64,000 bases of DNA from contig NC_089442.1 of assembly GCF_026210795.1 (NCBI RefSeq), positions 3,562,501 to 3,626,500 on the forward strand. The letters are read 5' to 3'. This document shows, in pieces, positions 40,065 through 52,071 of the stretch. Source of the DNA: Rhizophagus irregularis. Taxonomy: Eukaryota; Glomeromycota; Glomeromycetes; Glomerales; Glomeraceae. Numbering within the stretch: position 1 is the stretch's first letter; every line of letters starts with the position of its first letter. The position numbers and the translations under genes are program-made. The notes below the pieces were generated by a model. It worked only from the letters and a program-made list of their open reading frames with translations, was not told the DNA's origin and did not search any database.

Positions 40065-41708
40065 TCTTTATTATAAGTAAGCGGGATTCTGACTAGATCT
40101 CAACTTCGCTATAAGACTATAGTGAAGATTTTAAAAGATTTGATTAGTTAATTCATTATAGTAAGGGAAATTTATTATAATTGTCTGAAAAATTCACTAT
40201 ATCAAGGGTTTACTATATCAAAGTTTGACTGTATTTACGTATTTTCAAAAAATCTGGTAATTAATTACCAGAATTATGAATTATGTATTTATACAAAAAT
40301 AGGGAATTACCAGGCTATGTATATTTGGAGGTGACCTATCTTATAAGTAAGTGAGGTCCTGCTACAGCTCAGACAATTAGAACTTATTATTTTTGAGTAC
40401 AAAGATAACATTTTCACTTCTTAAAGAATGTAACCATCTAGAACTTATCAAAGGTCTCATATTGGATATGATTATAACAAAACTTCAATGATATACATCC
40501 AGAAAAATCTCTAATGATATTACAGTTAGAACCACAATTATACTTTCAGAAAATATATATAAAACTCATGATGCTTAGAATTGAACCATTGTGAAATTAA
40601 AATAAATATTATTAAAAAGATAAGATGAATACCATTAAATGTCACCTGATTCCTGTATCTTAACAACAAATTCCGTATCTCTCACAAGGATCTTTTGATA
40701 AAAATGAATTGTTATGCAAATTGATGATACATTTCAGAGATAATATCTTTTCACATATATCAGGCGGTTCTTTATAGTTATGGAAAGCAAAGAAAATTAG
40801 ATACATCATAAAAAAAAGGATCCAGTAACAAAGATGAAAATATAGTCACAGTATAGTAGGTCCCATGATTATCTTTGCAAAGACAATAGGGCCTTTAGCT
40901 AAGAAAACATATTACACATATATTTACCTATTTAGCATAATAGATCATTTGACAGTGCACACATAAGGTATTTTATAATATGATGAGTGGTTTATAAATT
41001 AATAATGTTAGCTAGTTTAATTAAGTAGTTTAATAATTTTATTATGTATTACTTTTTAAAAAAAATATAGTAATTATTAAATATATTACCTAAATAAAAT
41101 TAATTATAAACTATTAAAATAATTTATTTTTTTTAATAATTTAGATCATTTAATATTTATTTATTATTTAATTTATAATAAAACATATTACTAATTTTTA
41201 TAAAATATTTAATTTATTAAAAAATATAAAAACCATAAAAGTAATGCATCATTTTTTTTGATAAATTATGTTGTACTTGAAAAATTAACACATTAAATTT
41301 AGTACATTTTGTAGTTTACATGATAAATAATTTATATTTAAATTTTCATTTTGATTGGCTTTAATTTGATGTCAATACATGTGATTAAAATTAGTATTCA
41401 AAGTGATGCATAATATATATGAGCTACTGTATATTATACTTAAATTTTAATTTAAGCATATTTTAAGAATATTTTAAAAGAGATTTGTATTTTACGCATC
41501 ATGTATATTACGCATCCCATGCATATTAATTTTAGTGTGCACAGGGTCAATCTAAATTTTTATATTTTTATTTCTCATATACACATGATCAAATTATTAT
41601 TAAGCTTATTATGGCTTCGCTAATTATTTTTCTTATCACTTCTCCTCTTCTCCTTTATTTCATAATTAATATTTTAATTTTTCCTTTATTTTTACCTTCC
41701 TCAAACCA
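40065..41708. other. AT-rich region without a supported gene
   Basis: A diverged direct repeat (TTATAAGTAAG..., ~40070 and ~40333) is the only structure noted, apart from a short block near 40955-41000 (AGTGCACA...GATGAGTGGTTTAT) that recurs near 52869-52910. The latter may be a solo transposon end. No ORF or RNA gene is seen. Confidence 0.45.
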
Positions 41709-42968
41709 ATATGGATGACTTGACTTCATTTTCAGTGATAATTCTGATGCAGAAACCTTTACCGACAAGTTTTTTAATAATATTTTGGAGGATAGTGATG
41801 AAGAGGAATGTTCTATCAAAACTATTGATAATTCTAGTGATGATTTAACATTAGAAGTTGGTATGACATTTTTTACTTGGAAATCTGCATATAACTATAT
41901 TAAAAGATGGTCACTCCAACAAGGCTTTTTTATTTGACAAGGAAGATGTATAAAAGTGGAAAATGAACGTAGGAAACAAACAATAGTATGTAATTGTAAG
42001 AGTATATATAACAATGAAGCAAAAAAGAATAAAAACAAACCTTCAAAAACTCATCGAACCAATTGTAACTGGTACATTAATCTTTTCTGACCTATTAAAA
42101 ATAATCCAAATAAAACTATTTACGTTACTACACTACTCAATGAGCATTTTGGACACAATTTGGATCCTTTTTTAACTTGTTTTGAAATGAATAAGGCTTT
42201 TATAAAGCCTATGTTAGATGATATAGAGTGGATGTGTATTCATGGTCATTTGAAGCTATTATCTATCAAGCGTATGTTAAAAGCTAAATACAATAGGAAG
42301 ATTTACAATTAAGATCTCTATAAAGTCATCTATAAACATCAGAAAAATAATTCTTAATTAAGTAATAATGATGTTTCCCAGCTCTTTGTGTATCTTGAAA
42401 CACTTAAAGAAAAAGACCCTTGTTGAATAATTTATAAAGACTGGGATCATGAAACAAACACATTAACTAGGATCTTTTGGATGAGTTCAGAACAATTGGA
42501 AACTTAGCATCACTATAGTGATGTAATCCTTAATGATAATACTGCGAAAACAAATTGGTATGAAATGGCTCTTTCCTTTTTTATTGCAATTGATAACAAC
42601 ATGAAATCTCAGATTGTAGCACAAGTATTAATGGATAGAGAAACAAAAGATGCGTATGCTTGGGTATTTCAATGTACATTAGATGCTACAGGAATTACTC
42701 CAAAAGTTTTTATAATAGATGCTGACCCTAGAATGGATGCTGCTATTCTGCTAAAATATCCTTCAACTTTTCCAATACATTGCATTTGGCACATCAGCCA
42801 AAATTTACCATTACAGCTTAAATCTAAACTTGGTGAATTATTTGATCAGTTTAAAAAAGATTTTTATGAATGCCAAAATAGTTTAGTTGAAGAAATATTT
42901 GAACAAAAATGGTCAGATTTACTTGTCAAATATCCAAATACAGCTAGTTACCTTAAAAAAAGTCTTTA

Positions 42969-44620
42969 CAGTCAACTCCCTCTATAGTCACTCTCGTTAT
43001 AGTCACATTCTACTATATAGTCACACCAGTTGAATGTTCAAAACACTTTATTATTAAAATCTATCCTATATAGTCACAATCTATCTATAGTCACTATCAC
43101 ACCTATCCTCAAAAATCTTATATTAAAAAGAATCATTTATAATCACAGTTATATAAAGAATATATTAAATAACTTGGCATCTAATAATCGTACAAAGATG
43201 TATCATAGCTTGTTAGAATCGTCTTATTGAGATGAATAGAATGGTGGTAGTTTTATCCTTTTCCTTTGCAAGTGTTTACGGCCAGACCACCCATTGCCTC
43301 TTATGAGACTAATCTCAGGTCTGTGTCCTATCATCTTCAATGGGCAACCATTATACCGAGTACTTAATTTCTCAGGTAACAGCACCACTATAGAAGACAT
43401 CCCCCATCGGGCCATTTTAGGCTGATCTGAAGCTAGGTACACGCCGCCTACTCATCCTATACCCATTGCATGATACTGATACTCAATTTATTTAACGACT
43501 TTTAGAGAGCATCTACTTTCATGAAGGACTTTCGACAGGTAACATCAACCATCTAGTACCCTTCCATACCACCATTTTAGGTACTAAGTTTTATCCTTTT
43601 CCTTTGCTAGTGTTTACGGCCAGACCACCCATTGAGTTTTATCCTTTTCCTTTGCTATTGTTTACGGCCAGACCACCCATTGCCTCTTATGAGACTAATC
43701 TCGGGTCTGTGTCCTATCATCTTCAATAAGCAACCATTAAACCGAGTACTTAATTTCTCAGGTAACAGCACCATGTAGAAGACATCCCCCATCGAGCCAT
43801 TTTAGGCTGATCTGAAGCTAGGTACACGCCGCCTACTCATCCTTAATCCATTGCATAATACTGGTACTCAATTTATTTTACGACCTTTAGAGAGCACCTA
43901 CTTTCATGGAGGACTTTCGACAGGTAACATCAACCATGTTTTATCCTTTTCCGATCACTGGCTGACGAGTTATTCAACAAAATGTTAAACATCAGCATTA
44001 TAATATTTCTTGATTTATGTTTACTGCGCCATTTAACATTTTGCTAGATTTCTCAGTACCTAGTGATTGTAAAAAAGACAATTTATAGCTTGTTGGAATC
44101 GCCTCATCGAGACGAATTGAATGGTGGTAAGCTCATCTCTCTGTGATCAATATTGACGGAGTTATTACTTAAAAACTATTTAATATTTTTTAATTTCAGA
44201 AATTGATCTAGTGATTGGATTTCGATGTATCTTATACCATTAGATTCGTCTCATCAAGACGAATTGAATGGTAGTAAGATCGTCTTTTTAGGATCAATAT
44301 TGGCAGAGTTATTACACAAAAACCATTAATATTTTTTTAATTTTGAAAATTAATCTAGTGATTGGATTTTGATGTATTTTATACCATTAGAACTGTCTCA
44401 TCAAGACGAATCGAATGGTGGTAAGATCATCTCTCTCTACAATTAATATTGGCAAAGTTACGATACAATAAAGTTTTAAGTATAATTCTGGCTAAAATTA
44501 TGTTAATTTTTGGCCAGAATTATGATATACAAATATAAGAAATTTTTTATATAGTCACATCTCTTTATAATCACCAAATATGGACTGTCCCAAATGTGTG
44601 ACTATAAAGAGAGTTGACTG
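42969..44620. mobile_element. Tc1/mariner-like TIR element, second copy
   Basis: The ends are CAGTCAACTCCCTCTATAGT and ...GAGAGTTGACTG, with TA on both sides (42967-42968 and 44621-44622). It is the inverted relative of 4130-16210 without the LINE. It holds part of the tRNA-like array (43230-43960) and the three hairpin modules (44090-44430) in reverse orientation. No transposase ORF is found. It interrupts the MULE gene between the second Asp and the Glu. Confidence 0.85.
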
Positions 44621-44972
44621 TATCTATCAAAGAAATCTTGGGCTTGTGCATTTAACAATAATATTTTTACAATCGATATACAAACAACATCACGCTGTGA
44701 ATCAGTTAATGCTACTTTTAAAAGATTATTATTTAATTCAAATAGCACACTTATTGATATATTTCATGCAGTTCAAGAACGATTAGAAGAGGAAGAAGAT
44801 AATAATGACTATATTAATTGGAAAAGTTCTCTTCCATGTAATCAGTCCTCTACTATTGCTTCAAATGCTTTTACTAATATAATTGATGAACTTAAGTTGT
44901 TTGTTACTCCACAAATTCAAAAAGTACATTACAGTGAAATGGAAATGGCATTTAATTATGATGCAAGTATAG

Positions 44973-45952
44973 TTGTTTCCAAAATTCAAATCTGAAATCC
45001 GAAATTACAAAATTGTAATTAATTACGTAATTACGTAATTAATTACGTGCTACGAAATTAATTACGTATTCCGAAATTCCGAAATTTGCATAATAGTGCA
45101 AAATTGTGAATATCTCGGGATCTAATGATCAGATTTCGATGATCTTACTACCATTCGATTTGTCTCATCGAGGCGAATCTAATGATATGTGTTTCATTTC
45201 TATAGCACCGATATTAATGGAGTAAAATAGGACCCAGAAATATATATATAGGGGTCAGGTGATGAAAAAATTTTTTTACTATGAGCTGTACGCATTTTTT
45301 CAGGGCCGGAATTATGATAATGCCAGTCGGTTACTATAATAGGAAATAAAATTCTGACTGGCATTATCAAAAATTATCTAAAAAAGGAAAGATTTTCATG
45401 ATTTTTTTAGTTCAAAATACGCAAACTCAAACCTGACCCTTATATATATATTTCTGGGTCCTAGTAAAATTACTATAAACATTTAATGAATTTTGGTGTC
45501 GGAGTACGATCTAGTGATTAGATTTGAATGAATTTACCACCATTCGATTCGTCATGATGAGACGATTCTAATGGCGGTAAGATCATCTTTCTAGCATTGA
45601 AATTGGCGGAGCTATTACGCTATAAATATTTAAAAGTTATTGGTATCGGATCGTGATCTAGTGATTGGATTTAAATGATCTTACTACCATTAGAATTGTC
45701 TTATCAAGACGAATCAAATGGTAGTAAGATCATCCAAAACGGATCACTGGGTGCCGAGTTATTATTTGTTAAAGTTTTTATATATAAATCGGCCAAAATT
45801 AAGGCTAATTCTGGCCAAATATTTTCGTAATACGAAATTAATTACGGAGTCCAAAATCAATTACGGAATACGGAGTTTTTTTAATGAATTACTTAATAAT
45901 TACAGAATTACAGAATTACATATTTCCGTAATACTAAAATAATTTTGGACAC
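44973..45952. mobile_element. hAT-like non-autonomous element in the MULE gene
   Basis: 980 bp with an 8-bp direct repeat AAGTATAG (44965-44972 and 45953-45960). The ends are TTGTTTCCAAAATT and, inverted, GTGTCCAAAATT. Inside are ACGTAATTAATTACG runs at both ends, two hairpin modules (45140-45180 and 45535-45730), and a smaller hAT-like MITE at 45229-45462. No ORF. Confidence 0.75.
45229..45462. mobile_element. hAT-like MITE nested inside another hAT-like element
   Basis: 234 bp. A perfect 8-bp repeat AGTAAAAT (45221-45228 and 45463-45470) flanks AGGACCCAGAAATATATATA and its inverse. GATAATGCCAG / CTGGCATTATC form a second inner hairpin. Confidence 0.85.
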
Positions 45953-46923
45953 AAGTATAGATGCAAGGGTATTAGATCAATTTTATATAAAAAATGAAAC
46001 ATCACAGGTCAGTATTATCAAATATATCTGATTAACAAAAATGCCTGAATCTTTAATTTAACATTGATTTTTAGGATTGGTCATTTGCTGATGGCTTTAT
46101 TGAAAATCAGGAAATTCGACAAATTACTTTTTATCAGCTTTTATCAATGTGTAACCAATTCTCTATTAATTATTTAACATCATCTGGAATACACCATCTT
46201 GTTATTTTATTAAAAAATGGAATATATAAATGTTCCTGTATGTCTTTGGTAACTCGTGGGATTATTTGTAGACATTATTTTAGTATAATGCTACGAACTT
46301 CACAGGCTCAGTTTTATATAGGATTTATCAATTCACGTTGGTTTATTACTACATATTTGAATGATATCAAAAATCGGCCACTTTATTTTGCTTCAAAATT
46401 TAATACTAATTTAAAAACTTCATTGTTAGAATCTAATAATTTTCTTGAATTCCTTGATGTAATAGATGATGTTTCAAGTATTTCAATTAGTATCCCATAT
46501 GTTTTTTTCAATAAACAACGCCTATATGCTAATGTACATAGATTAGTTAAACAAGTTAATCAGATTTCTTGCAAGACTTGTGATGAATCATTCATTGATT
46601 TACTTAAAGAATATATTAATAAAAAGAATAGTGAAGCTTTAACACTAGAACAATCCGATAATATGGAAAATCAAGATGAATTAGAAGTTGATCAAGAAAA
46701 TACGCATCAAAATCAAATTGGAAATCCAATAATTAGGCATCCTAAAAGAAGACTACCAGGAACTGCAAGATTCAAAGGACCTCTAGAAAATTCGTCTCAT
46801 TCTAATGAAATTATTGGTGGACGAACTCAGAATAAATGTGGATTATACTATAATGTAAGATATAATCGTGCAACTTATCCATCAAATCCTAATAAAAAGA
46901 AAAGAAGACAAAATTAAGAGCCA

Positions 46924-46981
46924 AAATTACTACTGTAATTCAAGCTGGCTTGTAAGCCAGCTTGAATTATAGTAGTAATTT
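46924..46981. repeat. Near-perfect 58-bp palindrome just after the MULE stop codon
   Basis: Two ~28-bp arms (AATTACTACTGTAATTCAAG then CTGGCTT) meet at a 2-nt centre; the right arm differs by one or two bases. It begins ~7 nt after the MULE TAA. It could act as an RNA hairpin at the 3' end or be a tiny foldback element. Confidence 0.6.
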
Positions 46982-47433
46982 CAGCCTGGCTCCCTTCGGT
47001 CGTCAGAATGTATTACAATATTACAATAAATAATCTAAATATCTAATGTTATTAATGTTATTATTAATGTTATGTAATTCAAATATATATAGCAATAATA
47101 TTATTATAGGGGCATGTATAAAAAAATATGTGCATTGCAAAGATTTTTTAATTTTTTATATTATTTTTATATATGCATAAAATTTTAAGTTTAATTAATA
47201 TTAATAAATTTTTGTGCACCCTGAAATTTTACGCAGATGTGCAAAAAATAAAAACCGTATTTTAAATATGTAAAAAATACACTTATATTGTATTTAAATT
47301 CTAGTTTGAGTATATTTTAAATATAATTTAAGTACTCAGACAAATACAGTACATTAAAAGTATGTTTTAAGAATATTTTAGGTATATTATAGGTATATTA
47401 TAAGTATATCATAAATTAAATTTTATTTTAATT

Positions 47434-49170
47434 GCAGATCTGCCTAAAATCGGCACTGCATTACTAATATAAAATTTGGGGTTAAATTTGCCAATTTTGT
47501 GCTAGAACACAAACTTCAAAAAAGGATATCTCATAGATGACATATTGACTATAAAAAAAAATCATATGATATATTGAAAAAATATTTGAAAAAAATGAAT
47601 TTGCAAAAAAAAGTTATACATTTGTATGCAAAATAATGAGTTTACTATGTGCACACGTCAGATTTACACCTTAAAATATACGAAATTTCAATATTTCATT
47701 TTACTATATTGTATTATTTACATTAAAAACCTATAATTTTTAGCTTCTAAAGAAGCTTTTTTGAAATATTTTTATTATTAAAAACAAGTGAAAGTTGAAG
47801 AAAACCAGTTACAGAAATATAATTATAAAATTTTTTGGCAAATATGACTTGTCATAAAATGAAAGAAAATATTGTATTTATGATATTTTTGTTTGTAAAA
47901 TGGTTGAAACTTATTTTACGTGTGAGATGCAAAAATGCTTTTTTTTATTATCGCTGAGATCCCCCAATTCCCTCTGTCATCAATTTACAGAGTTGCCACA
48001 TCGAACGGGCATTCTCATGGTCGAACGAACGAATAATCGAACGAACGAACAATTAAACGAACAAGCAAATAATCAACAGCATAATTAACGAACAACATAC
48101 AACAACAATATACAACAACATTCTTGGTTCACGACATAAATAGCGTTAGTAATATAAAACATCAAACGGTATAAAATAAATTTAACTTCTCTAAATTTTC
48201 CCCAAATTATATCCACTTTTACCTTTAATTTCAAACTTCGATAGCTCTCGCTACGAATTATTACTTTTCAAAAACATATATTTAATTCATCTTTAATTAA
48301 TATTGAACTTTACTAACAAATAATTAAATGAAACTTATATTTTTATTGAGTTCTGCGGATGAGAACTGTGGAATTACTTTGAATTCCGCTCTCTATTTAT
48401 ACAAATCTTATGCTACTTTCTATTCTATCTATATACTATCTTTTATGTTCTTTTTACATATTATCTTTGAACTATCTTTCTAATATGCTATCTATATTTT
48501 AAATACGCTATCTTTCAATATGCTATCTTTTTATATATGTTCTTTTTAATATGTTATCTTTTATGTTCCATCTTTATGCTATCTTTTTATATTATTATTT
48601 ATGGAAGTAAAATTTAAGATATATTGTAAATTTTGTGATGCATTTTGTGTAAATCATAAATATAAGAATAAAAATGAATCTTTAGAAATTAGTGAAATTA
48701 AAGAAATATTAAATTTGAGTTTTTCAAGAAAGAAAGATAAATGTCCGCAAGAAATAATAAAACATGAGAATGAATGTATGTACTTTCGTTATGCGTGTTC
48801 CTTTAGTCCGCTATCCCTCCATTTTATATGATCTACCTTTTGTGGCTTATAATTATTCTTTCTAATTGTTCTTATTGCTAAAGATTGCTAAGCCGCAATT
48901 GATCGACTCTAATTATTCTATGTTAATCATCCGATAAATATTACATCATGTAGATCATTGCTCTTCTTAAATATTTATCCTTTTCGGCTAATTATTTATC
49001 CATCTACGCCAATTCATAATTAATTTGTTCGTTCTTAATATTTGGCAATTACATTTGGTGATTGAATTTTATCATCTTCTCGTGCTTGATATTTGACTGT
49101 TTACATCGCTATTATCCCTGAATTTTATTAGTAATGCAATGCCGATTTTAGGCAGATTGGCAATTAAGTA
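47434..49170. mobile_element. Inverted-repeat element, ~1.7 kb, ends uncertain
   Basis: TCTGCCTAAAATCGGCA (47440-47456) and its inverse TGCCGATTTTAGGCAGA (49140-49156) flank the interval, and weaker similarity (TATATTTTAAGTAT-type) continues outward on both sides. The interior has CGAACGAA-type simple repeats (48010-48060) and pyrimidine-rich TGCTATCTTT runs (48400-48590). No recognisable transposase. Confidence 0.5.
48601..48831 (+). CDS. Small hypothetical ORF
   Basis: 76 codons beginning MEVKFKIYCKFCDAFCVNHK. Cys/His spacing (CKFC..FC..H, later C..E..KHENEC) hints at a zinc-binding fold, but the ORF is short and lies in AT-rich repeat sequence. Coding status is doubtful. Confidence 0.2.
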   Translation: MEVKFKIYCKFCDAFCVNHKYKNKNESLEISEIKEILNLSFSRKKDKCPQEIIKHENECMYFRYACSFSPLSLHFI

Positions 49171-50457
49171 TATTTTAATAAAATTTTAAGTATATTTTAA
49201 GTATAAAAACTTTTTATAGGGTTAATAAAATAAGATTTAACTTTATACCTACTTTCTATACTTTTTTTATTATCATAATCTAATTTGCATAATAAATATG
49301 ATATTTTATCAGTAATACTATAATAATCAAAATTTTCACTATTAAATTCTCTCTATATATTAGAATATTGATTCAATATTTTGTTGTGAAAATAGAAGTA
49401 ATTATAAGTTGGATTAGTTTTACTTACTTAAGGTATGACTAATGAAATTATTTTTACCAAATCATATAATTCTAATTGTTACCATTAGTATAAATGATTT
49501 GGTAATTATATGATTCTAATTGTTATTATTAGTATAAATTTTTCCACCAATTACATAGACCATTTTTTAACGAAATTTCAGCAATAATATTTTTTGAAAA
49601 CTTATTATAAAAAATGGCTTCTACTGTTAACAACTTTAATTTACAAGAACTTGGAAACTTCCTCAAGCTACTTGACGAAGAGATGTTCACTTCCTTACTA
49701 GAACAAACATTGCAAGTTTTTAGGATGACTAGTACAACTGGCATTTATCAAACTGCTACAGATTTCGAACCTGCTATATACAAACATTTGGAAGGACTAC
49801 AAACTACATATTCTGACGAGTTCTATGAACTAAATATACCCAAAGACAGCTTTAACGCTTTTCTTTTTTTTGCTATTAACTTCAAAGACACGTATACATG
49901 CCTTCTCTATGAGATGGTAAAGGATTACATGAGAAAAAAAGAAAAGGCATCACGTGAGATGCAAATAATAATAAATAAACCCAATAGAGTTCTAGGAATA
50001 CCGGATTTCACTCTGATGGAAATGGAAATTATTGAAGAGCCTAAACACCAATCACCGGTTATATTTTCTGTGATACAAACAAAACTTAATGTACAAGCTC
50101 AGCCGTATACCCAAGAGGAAAGAAGCACATGACATATGCCGATATCGCAAAAGATTCTGGTTCTGACGATTTCCGGCCTACGTCACCTTCTCCTGAGGAT
50201 AAACAGATCACCCAATTTACTTCTAAGAAGGGTAGTACTAACATTAAATCATAGCAGCAGAAGACTAAGAAGTCTAAGCTTACACTGGAGAAAACAATTT
50301 CAACTGTTATAACCGGATATATGCCAGAAGATAAGGCTAACGTTCATGAGATAGTTATTTATAATATTTCCTCCACCATGCCGCAACTTGATATCCTTAC
50401 GAACCTAGGAAAATGGAATTAGGTAATTGCGTTCAAAGTAAAGACGCAAAAGAAGTA

Positions 50458-51392
50458 AGGATGGTCATCGGTCCTACCGGTCCTACTCGGTCCTGGACCG
50501 GTCGGTCCCAGGACTTGTAGGACCGGACCGCGGTCTTGCATTTTTTTGTGGCGCAGTAGGACCGGTCCTGAGGACCGACCAGTCCTCATACCGGTCTTCA
50601 TATAATAAATGATTTTTATATTGAATAAACCTATTAATCTGACAAATATCTTCATAAAATAATATAAAGACCGGCCATTTCCAAACCAATAAATAATAAC
50701 AATCACTCTTCCCACTTGTAGAGTTGCATGTCAAAACGCTGATACTCTGAAACTCCAAAAAAAGCGTTTAAGCGGAATATCTCATCATCCAGTGATCATA
50801 AAAGGATGAAACCACCACCATTCGAATCGTCTCAGCGAGACGCGTCGAATGGTGACTAAATCATGTTTCTAGGATCGATAGATAGTCAGTAATTATTGAA
50901 TTTATTATCAAATAGTTTTGCTGACGTAATTTTTTTTTTATCGATTCTAAAATCATGATTTTGATACCATTCGACGCGCCGCAGCGAGACGATTCGAATG
51001 GTGGTAAAATTATCCTTTTATAATCACTGGATAGCGAGATATTGCGTTTTGAAGTATTTTTTCTCAAAGCTTTAAATTTTGCATGACGTTGTGATGATAT
51101 CCAGGTGATTTGTAAAAAAAAAATTTATATTAAAAATCATCCCAATTAGTGTTCATTTATAAAACAAGGCTATTCCTAATAAAGTTAGGGAAGAAAATCT
51201 TTTTTTATTTGCAAAAAAAAGAAAAAAGACCGATCGGTCTTAAAAAGACTGCGGTCCTTAAAAAGACCGACGGTCTTACTATATGTGATACAGGACCGAA
51301 AGACCGCGGTCCTACACTAAGACGGACCAGTCCGTCTTTTTATGGTGTAGGACCGTAGGACCGCGGTCTTCTAGGACTGATGACCATCTTTA
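50458..51392. mobile_element. GGTCC-rich TIR element with internal long hairpin
   Basis: AAAAGAAGTA occurs on both sides (50448-50457 and 51393-51402). The ends are AGGATGGTCATCGGTCCTAC and, inverted, AAAGATGGTCATCAGTCCTA. Both subterminal regions are packed with GGTCC/GGACC and CGGTCTT motifs in both orientations. The middle (50760-51060) is an inverted repeat of two hairpin modules. A duplication of 8 (hAT) to 10 bp (MULE) is possible because the flank is A-rich. Confidence 0.7.
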
Positions 51393-51471
51393 AAAAGAAG
51401 TATTCGACTGTGACTGTGTCTATTGACTTCAACAAGTGGGCTTTGACAAATTGGAATAATGGAGTTTGGAC

Positions 51472-52071
51472 TATACATGAAACCGAAATTGGTTAATTTT
51501 GACCTCCAAAATGGTTAAAATGGTCGAAATGATTTCAACTTGAGCCCCTCCAAAAGTTGAAATGGTCGAAATTACGTCATAGTCATATGATTTTATAGTA
51601 AACAATAATATTAAAATTCAAAGTTAACGAACTCCGCATCCAGTGATTCGATTTTTATGATCTTTACGCGGTTGGATTCAGCTCATCGAGAGGATTCCAA
51701 TGATATGTATTTCATATTTGTAGCATTAATATTGACGGAGTTATTCATGTTTAAAATTTGGTATTAAATAGTCTTATAATTTTTATAGTAAACAATAATT
51801 TTAAAATTCATCTCCGCATCCAGTGATTCAATTTTTATGATCTTTACGCGGTTGGATTCAGCTCATCGAGAGGATTCTAATGATATGTATTTCATATCTG
51901 TAGCATCAATATTGACGGAGTTATTCACGTTTAAAATTTTATATTAAATTATAATTATAAAAAATACATGACTATGATGTAATTTCGACCATTTCAACTT
52001 TAATTTCAACTTTTGACCTTCTCAAGTCGAAATATTTCTACTTTTGGGCTTTAATTTCAACTTCATGTATA
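51472..52071. mobile_element. hAT-like MITE, 600 bp
   Basis: A perfect 8-bp duplication GTTTGGAC (51464-51471 and 52072-52079) flanks ends TATACATGAA and TTCATGTATA. Subterminal parts repeat AATTTCGACC / GGTCGAAAT in inverse orientation. The interior has two direct ~170-bp copies (51620-51740 and 51810-51920), each with a diverged hairpin module (GATTCAGCTCATCGAGAGG). Confidence 0.85.

Larger units (their letters stand above)
41709..46917 (+). pseudogene. MULE transposase gene (FAR1-like / MULE / SWIM) broken by two insertions
   Basis: The ATG near 41709 is followed by a probable acceptor and an acidic N-terminus, then a FAR1-like DNA-binding region (TFFTWKSAYNYIKRWSLQQG, CNCKSIYNNE). The MULE core follows: LNDNTAKTNWYEMALSFF (first Asp), VFIIDADPRMDAAI (second Asp), FPIHCIWHISQNL. 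The Tc1-like element at 42969-44620 splits the core. The catalytic Glu (RCESVNATFK, ~44700) lies beyond it. A hAT-like element at 44973-45952 interrupts again, and after an intron (~46009-46077) the SWIM zinc finger YKCSCMSLVTRGIICRHYF follows (46231-46280). The last exon ends at 46917. At least six in-frame stops precede 42500. The gene is dead. Confidence 0.8.

Noticed and set aside
48005-48065. CRISPR-like regular repeats (CGAACGAA units)
   Set aside because: Units are only 4-8 nt with no spacers; it is a simple repeat in a eukaryotic genome.
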